Assembly: GCA_951213105.1 (NCBI GenBank)
Contig: OX578142.1
Span: 116,196,565-116,260,564 of the forward strand
DNA from: Amaurobius ferox
Taxonomy: Eukaryota; Arthropoda; Arachnida; Araneae; Amaurobiidae
Direction of reading: 5' to 3'
Length of the DNA: 64,000 nucleotides
Shown here: positions 59,160 to 64,000 of the stretch, piece by piece
Position numbering within the stretch: the first letter of the stretch is position 1
Layout: every line of letters starts with the position of its first letter
Translations under genes and position numbers: made by a program
The notes under the pieces: model-generated
Databases searched by the model: none
Seen by the model: only the letters and a program-made list of their open reading frames with translations
What the model was told of the DNA's origin: nothing

Positions 59160-59880
59160 ACTTATTTTGCACCCGTGTATCAAATTTCAAGTCTATATCT
59201 CATTTAAAATAAAGCGTTTCTCATTTATTTAGCAAATAGAACATTTTGGTGTGCGGCACCCCTAAAGAAGTAAATATAGGGAAACTGAAATTGTACACTT
59301 TCTTCTTTTCGAACTATCTATCCTCACACCCAATTTATAATATATATCATCTGATCGGGGAGTATATATTTCTATCATTTCACTTTTCGAACTTTTTGGT
59401 GTAGAGCACCTCCGTTTACTAAACATTTTTGAAAAATTCGATTTTCCCCCTAGGATTTTATTGAATAATTGGTCTGTGTAAAAAAATTCAAGTCCCCATC
59501 TCACTTAAAAGAAGGCGTTTATCATGTATTCAACAAATCGAACATTTTGGTGTTTGGCAAACCCTAAAGAAGCAAATATTGAAAAGCTAAAATTGCGCAC
59601 TTTCTTTCTTTCGAACTATCTACCCATACATTAAATTTAAAGTCTCTATTTCATCACGTAGTATGTTTTTCAATCGTTTCACATTTCGAAGGTTTTGATG
59701 GGGAGCACCCCCTCTGGAGAACGCTTTTGAAAAATTCTATTTTTTAAGAGGGTTTTTGTAAGATTCTGCTGGGAAAATATCCACAGTAAACAGCATACCA
59801 ATGACCCCACGCTCCATGTGAGGTAGGAATTCTGGGGAAAGGCCCCACAATGATCAAGAACTCTCAGAGATCTGCACGGA
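59160..59880. repeat. Degenerate direct repeat, about 250 bp
   Basis: caaatagaacattttggtgt, ctaaagaagtaaatatagggaa-type and ttctttcgaactatctaycc motifs recur at 59232-59400 and 59533-59690. Upstream of the MGCGAS exon; no coding seen. Confidence 0.65.
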
Positions 59881-59882
59881 GG

Positions 59883-60248
59883 TTTTTTTTTTTTTTATTA
59901 TTATTTATTTATTACCGAGGACGCCCAGCTCACCCAAAGGGTATGGAGCAGTTACAGGGGACGGTTGGGAAAAACACAGAAATAACAATACATAAACATA
60001 CAAAGACAATATACAAGAAATATAATACAGACAGAAAACAACACAAAAGAAAACATACAAAGGAAAAAAAAAACACTTTGAAAACAGTTGGGATTGATAT
60101 AAAAAATGAGGTAAATTCAAATAATTTGAAATCCCCATTGCAAGGAAAAATCGTTTTAAATAAAAAAAAAAGCAGAAATTTTTAAAACTCCTTTTAAATA
60201 ATGAATTACGATCAAATCAAAGACACCAAAATACTATTAAAAGTAATT
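59883..60248 (-). mobile_element. LINE 3' end (distal part)
   Basis: On the minus strand it ends ggtaataaataaataataat followed by A12, with the block ctcacccaaagggtatggag (plus) just inside. Read as the 3' UTR and poly-A of the minus-strand LINE, separated from its coding part by the family C copy at 60249-61199. Confidence 0.6.
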
Positions 60249-61199
60249 AAAAAAATCTGATGTGGGCAGCACATGACTTTCCTTGTATAATGCAATGAAT
60301 TTACTACTTTTACAGTAAAAAAAAATAGATTATTTTTGAAGTAGTTATTTATATTCCTTTCAAGATATTGAATTTTCATCAATAAGTCGTCATTTTCCAT
60401 GTCGTCATCATCAATGAGTCGTCATTGATTTAGCGTCATTTTTATCCATTTGGCGAGTTTTTCGTTAATTTAGCAACATTTAAAAAAGTCTCCAAGTTGG
60501 CGACATTCCACCAAATTCGTCGCCAAAATCTCGCCAAGTGTTATGGACGAAGAAATAAGTTATTCTTACAGCAGATAAATGACTATTGGCGTTCAAATAC
60601 AAAAGTATTACTCAAAGTATCTTTTTTCATGAATGGAACGAGCTAGATCCATGAGAATGATGTCACCAAATTTATCGCATGGTATTACATATAAAAAGTG
60701 AACATGTTTCTCAATTGGAAATATTTTTTTTTTATTTTATATGACTTTTTGATAATTTTTTTGAAAATTGTGCAATAGCTCGAGAACGGTTCATGTTAGC
60801 GTTCTAAAATTTATGTCAGTCGCTTTCTAATGAAAAATTACATAAGGAATGTCTATTTGCGTAACTTTATTAGAGGTTTTGATTTTTTGACGATTTTTTC
60901 AAAATTTCACTCGAAAATTTAGGGGGGTTCGGAACATTCGATTGTGTATAAAAACAATAAACTTCCAGTGTTTACGGATTGTGATTTTTGCACCAAATTT
61001 CGTTCGAATCGGTCCATTCATTCGTCAGTTATCGTCTCCACAGACTCACTTACACACACACACAGACATCACTTCAAAAATGTTTAATTCGTGATCAGGG
61101 ATGCTTGAAACGTGCTCTCCCGTCGAAAACTCGAATTCGAATTTTCGACCCCGTCACAATACTTTCCTTATACTTTATTGTATATAAGGAAAGTAAAAA
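60249..61199 (+). repeat. Interspersed family C, copy 5 (best copy)
   Basis: From tctgatgtgggcagcacatg to a perfect terminal hairpin actttccttata (61161-61172)/tataaggaaagt (61183-61194). Landmarks: ctcgagaacggttcatgtta, cggaacattcgattgtgtat, ccgtcgaaaactcgaattcg. Also present as fragments inside family A copies A4 and A5. Confidence 0.75.
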
Positions 61200-61258
61200 C
61201 ATAAAATATAACAATAGAAAAATTTACAGAAACAGTCTAAAACGAGATAAATAAACGT

Positions 61259-61985
61259 TCAATAAGTAATTGTCAATTTGATCATTATCAATCCTGCAGC
61301 AAAGGTATCATCTCCGAAGTTATTACAGAGACAGTTAGATGTGGATTTGATTTGGAAATAATAGAGGTAGTCAAAAAATGGGCCTTCATCAGCAAGGAAG
61401 TATATTAAATATCGATTAAAGATTTGAAGTTTTGTATTAACAGAGGGTAAAAAAGATTTTATTCTAGCTGGATCATTATTACGGGGGGAAATATAGTTAT
61501 TAAGGTATAGTTGCCAGTCATGTAGACTACAGGTTTTACAAAATTTAGAAACATAAGAATATGGAAGAAGGATAGTGTAAAGGATACCTGTTAAAGCAGC
61601 ATTTTTAGCATATTCATCAGCGGTCTCATTTCCTAATATATTTACATGGGTTTTAACCCAAAAAAGATTTATTAAATGTTTAGATTTTAAGACATTAGAT
61701 TTTATAGATTTTAAGTAATTTGATTCATTATTTAGAGAGTTAAGGGCAAGGATAGATGAAAGACTGTCTGTAAAAATATTGATTTTAGCATTGTTTTTGG
61801 AAGCCCAATCGAAAACCAAATTAATAGTTGTAATTCCAGCTTGGAAAACTCTGTTCTTACTATCAAGTTTTAAAAAGATAGTCTCAATCAGTGCATCATG
61901 ATTAAAAATATAAATTGCAAAACCAACATTATGATCAATTTTTGATCCGTCTATGTAAATGTTATAATTAGAAAAAGTATTATTA
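61259..61985 (-). pseudogene. LINE RNase H domain
   Basis: C-terminal part of the non-LTR retrotransposon polyprotein. YIDGSKID carries the first Asp. VFQAGITTI occupies the site where VFQAE is usual, so the Glu is lost. FTDSLSSILALN carries the next Asp, and WVKTHVNILGNETADEYAK the His and last Asp. A frame break near 61945 separates it from the upstream domain. Ends at TAA 61259. Confidence 0.85.
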
Positions 61986-62400
61986 TCATATTTTTAAAGT
62001 TAACAATGCGTTTAAAAGGATGGGTTTCTGAAAGAGGGCTATTAAAATCGACGAATGATGGGGAAGGAAGATCAGGATGTAAAAAATAATCAGTTCTTTG
62101 TTTCCAAAAATGATATTTTTTGCAATGAAAATTAATAACAAAGTGGATAGGGGGGAAACCAGTGATAGAATAAAGAGAAATGTTGTAAGTAGTTTTATAA
62201 CCATTAGAAAATTTTAAAAGAAAAACCCTCTGTAAAGAGATTAATATTTTAATTTGTTCCTCAGTTAAGTTCCCACCCCATATTCCGGAACCGTAAGTAA
62301 TAATTTTTTCAATGACAGATAAGTACCAGATTTTCAAAAAATACTTATTAACTCCCCCCCCCCCTCCCAACTATTACCTGAAATTTTACCAAAGTTGGAA
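61986..62400 (-). pseudogene. LINE thumb/connection region
   Basis: Reads LSVIEKIITYGSGIWGGNLT, then SLQRVFLLKFSNGYKTTYNI, then SITGFPPIHFV, the region between RT and RNase H in R1/I-type LINEs. A C-run at 62353-62366 disrupts the frame. Confidence 0.82.
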
Positions 62401-62592
62401 GAGAACTTAAAATATTTATCTTTCAATAAAATATATGTGAACTCCATGTTAATCTGTTATCTATAATTAAACCAAGATATTTTAAATGATTGCTAATTTT
62501 AATGGATTTATTTTGTAATTTAAAAATGGGGTTTCTTCTAAGTTGTTTGTTATTTTTACCAAAACAATAGAGTTGCTTTTGTCGGTAGAAAT

Positions 62593-62798
62593 TTATAAGT
62601 CAAGAGCGGTAAGGGTAGATAAAATTTTTTCCAAAATGTAGCTGGTGTTTTGTTCTAATATTTTTTTTTTTTTTTTTGTGGAACCGAAAGTTACTACAGC
62701 AAGGTCGTCAGCGAAAGCTTGAGTTAAGTAAACATCATTATTTAGGAGAAGGATTTCACTAAAATAGAGATTCCACAAGGCAGAGGACAAAACAAATC
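62593..62798 (-). pseudogene. LINE reverse transcriptase, catalytic half after insertion
   Basis: Reads VLSSALWNLYFSEILLLNND then LTQAFADDLAVVTFGS. FADD is the RT active-site box and VLSxxLWNLYF the segment that normally follows PQG. Homopolymer Lys codons (poly-T on the plus strand) follow. Continuous with 63402-64000 if the 603-bp insert is removed. Confidence 0.88.
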
Positions 62799-63401
62799 TG
62801 TGGCGGTTAACTATCGCCATTTATGCCACCTGCACCAAAACGAACTAGAAGCGGCTTTTCTCTGTGATCTGATAACTGGGGAAACCGCATATCGTTTCCT
62901 GTTTGGGACGCCTGACTTCTGAAGACTCCAGATGGGGATTTGCACATAACTTTAACGCCGGTGACAGTATGTTGGCATTTGAAAGCCATAATTTTCGTCA
63001 CCGGCATGTATGAAAAACAATACTATGGTGCACATCGAAAACACGTGGCGTACATGGGGGAGACCCCCATAAATGAGCTCCAGACCAGCGACAACCAATG
63101 AGATGGTCGACACTTCTTCTGGGGCGTATACAAAATTTAGTCGAGAGAAAAACTTTCATCAATTCGGACTAGACTTCCTCCTTCCCAAAATCAGGACTTA
63201 TCCGCCTGCCGCAGAATCCCTCTGCAAAGTATTATGATGATGTATATAGCTGTAAAATTTACTGTAAATAAATGTTATTTTATGCAACGTTAATATTCTG
63301 CCTAGAGAACAACAACAACAAATGTCGGGGGATTGTGCCGGGCATTAATACTGCATATCAGGTTTAGCCCACACAAGCAAAGCAAACCACAAAAAACCCC
63401 G
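62799..63401. mobile_element. 603-bp insertion inside the LINE RT, 6-bp TSD
   Basis: CAAATC lies at 62793-62798 and 63402-63407. The insert begins tgtggcggttaactatcgcc and ends agcaaaccacaaaaaacccc. Ends TGTGG..CCACA (to 63391) recall a solo LTR, but ten extra bases precede the TSD. Internal acaacaacaacaaatgtc. Class uncertain. Confidence 0.75.
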
Positions 63402-64000
63402 CAAATCCTTGGGGAGCTCCTTTAGATATAAATTTGGAAAAAGTTACTTGTTGATCGGAATATGTAATGGATTTGGAATTTAGATAAGAGAAAATGAAAG
63501 CTCTAAACGTAAAAGGAAGATTTAATTTAGCAAAGTGGCGGGTATAAAATGTTCCAATTTAGGTTATCAAAAGCACCACTAATATCTAAGGTTGTTAAGG
63601 AAACATGATACAATGATTTCAGGCTCTCAATTTTGCTCAAAAGGTTGTGCGTGGCATCTTCACAGCTGTGAAGTTCCCTAAAGCCAAATTCAAATTTGTA
63701 GAGGATTTTTTCAGTTTCTAACCAAAAGTTTAATCTGGAAACAAAGATTCTTTCTAAAATTTTTCCGAAAGAAGGGCGTAAGCAAATTGGTCCATAAGAA
63801 GAGTAAAGTAAAAGGTTTTTTCCAGATTTTAAAAGGAAGATGACCTTGGCATTTCTGAGACAGTTGGGAGAAGTAATAAAATTTAAAACTCAGATTAAAG
63901 ATATTGAGAAAAATTGAGGGAGAGAGTTTAAAAAGATTTTTCCAAATAGTATAATCAAGTTTGTCAGGGCCAGGAGCTTTACCAATTTTGAGGTTGTTAA
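63402..64000 (-). pseudogene. LINE reverse transcriptase, N-terminal half (runs off window)
   Basis: Minus-strand motifs in order from the window edge: KIGKAPGPD, then IPILKSGK, YGPICLRPSFGKILERI, FGFRELHSCEDATHNL, LDISGAFDNLNWN (motif A Asp), and SKGAPQG. These are reverse transcriptase blocks of R1/I-group non-LTR elements, with frameshifts. The polyprotein start and the endonuclease are beyond 64000. Confidence 0.87.

Noticed and set aside
59850..60185. 111-codon Lys/Thr-rich plus-strand ORF
   Set aside because: Antisense of an A/T-rich LINE 3' UTR; composition is low-complexity.

Overview
This window looks like a piece of an AT-rich, repeat-dense arthropod genome, most likely an arachnid. 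The evidence is a calpain-type gene with very long introns, abundant decayed transposons (Tc1/mariner, Helitron, piggyBac-like, R1/I-type LINE) and SINEs with tRNA or 5S rRNA heads. The arachnid assignment is inference; nothing here is bacterial or organellar.

Host gene. The only confidently recognised host gene is a calpain (papain-fold cysteine protease, CysPc domain) on the minus strand, running off the low-coordinate edge. Three consecutive coding exons (15218-15400, 4665-4796, 851-1044) splice in phase and encode the linker to protease core I, the catalytic-Cys segment (variant LPDCWFL) and the following beta/alpha segment. A 46-nt exon (44418-44463) fits upstream in phase. A likely first coding exon (58893-59087) opens with MGCGAS, an N-myristoylation/palmitoylation-type start. 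At least one exon between those two has not been found. The catalytic His and Asn exons lie outside the window. A short plus-strand exon (51068-51155), possibly with a terminal exon at 54834, suggests an antisense gene nested in the large calpain intron.

Repeats, low to high coordinate. 1.2-2.4 kb: SINEs and hairpin micro-inserts in a satellite. 2.5-2.8 kb: piggyBac-like MITE. 4.0-4.55 kb: nested foldback. 5.1-6.0 kb: two tRNA-headed SINEs. 6.1-7.2 kb: interspersed family C. 7.9-8.1 kb: 5'-truncated SINE. 8.9-9.7 kb: long-TIR foldback. 10.4-28 kb: five copies of a GTCY-microsatellite family A, one inserted inside another, plus a small Helitron at 25.6 kb. 29-34.1 kb: two 2.3-kb Helitrons in inverted orientation. 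34.3-36.75 kb: a 275-bp long-terminal-inverted-repeat element filled with a 5S-SINE array. 38.1-39.5 kb: MITE. 40.1 kb: mariner fragment. 42.0-43.5 and 52.1-53.5 kb: two dead Tc1-like transposons. 46, 49 and 54 kb: tandem arrays. 59.9-64 kb: an R1/I-type LINE on the minus strand, broken by two insertions.

The most notable signal is a 58-72 bp hairpin unit that forms the 3' tail of both SINE types but also occurs alone. One stand-alone copy (14359-14416) is flanked by a perfect 14-bp target-site duplication. Two more sit between repeated copies of one 14-mer next to a 5S-headed SINE. The copies show compensatory stem changes and UNCG-type loops, so a folded RNA (perhaps the docking structure for a LINE reverse transcriptase) appears to be what is mobilised.
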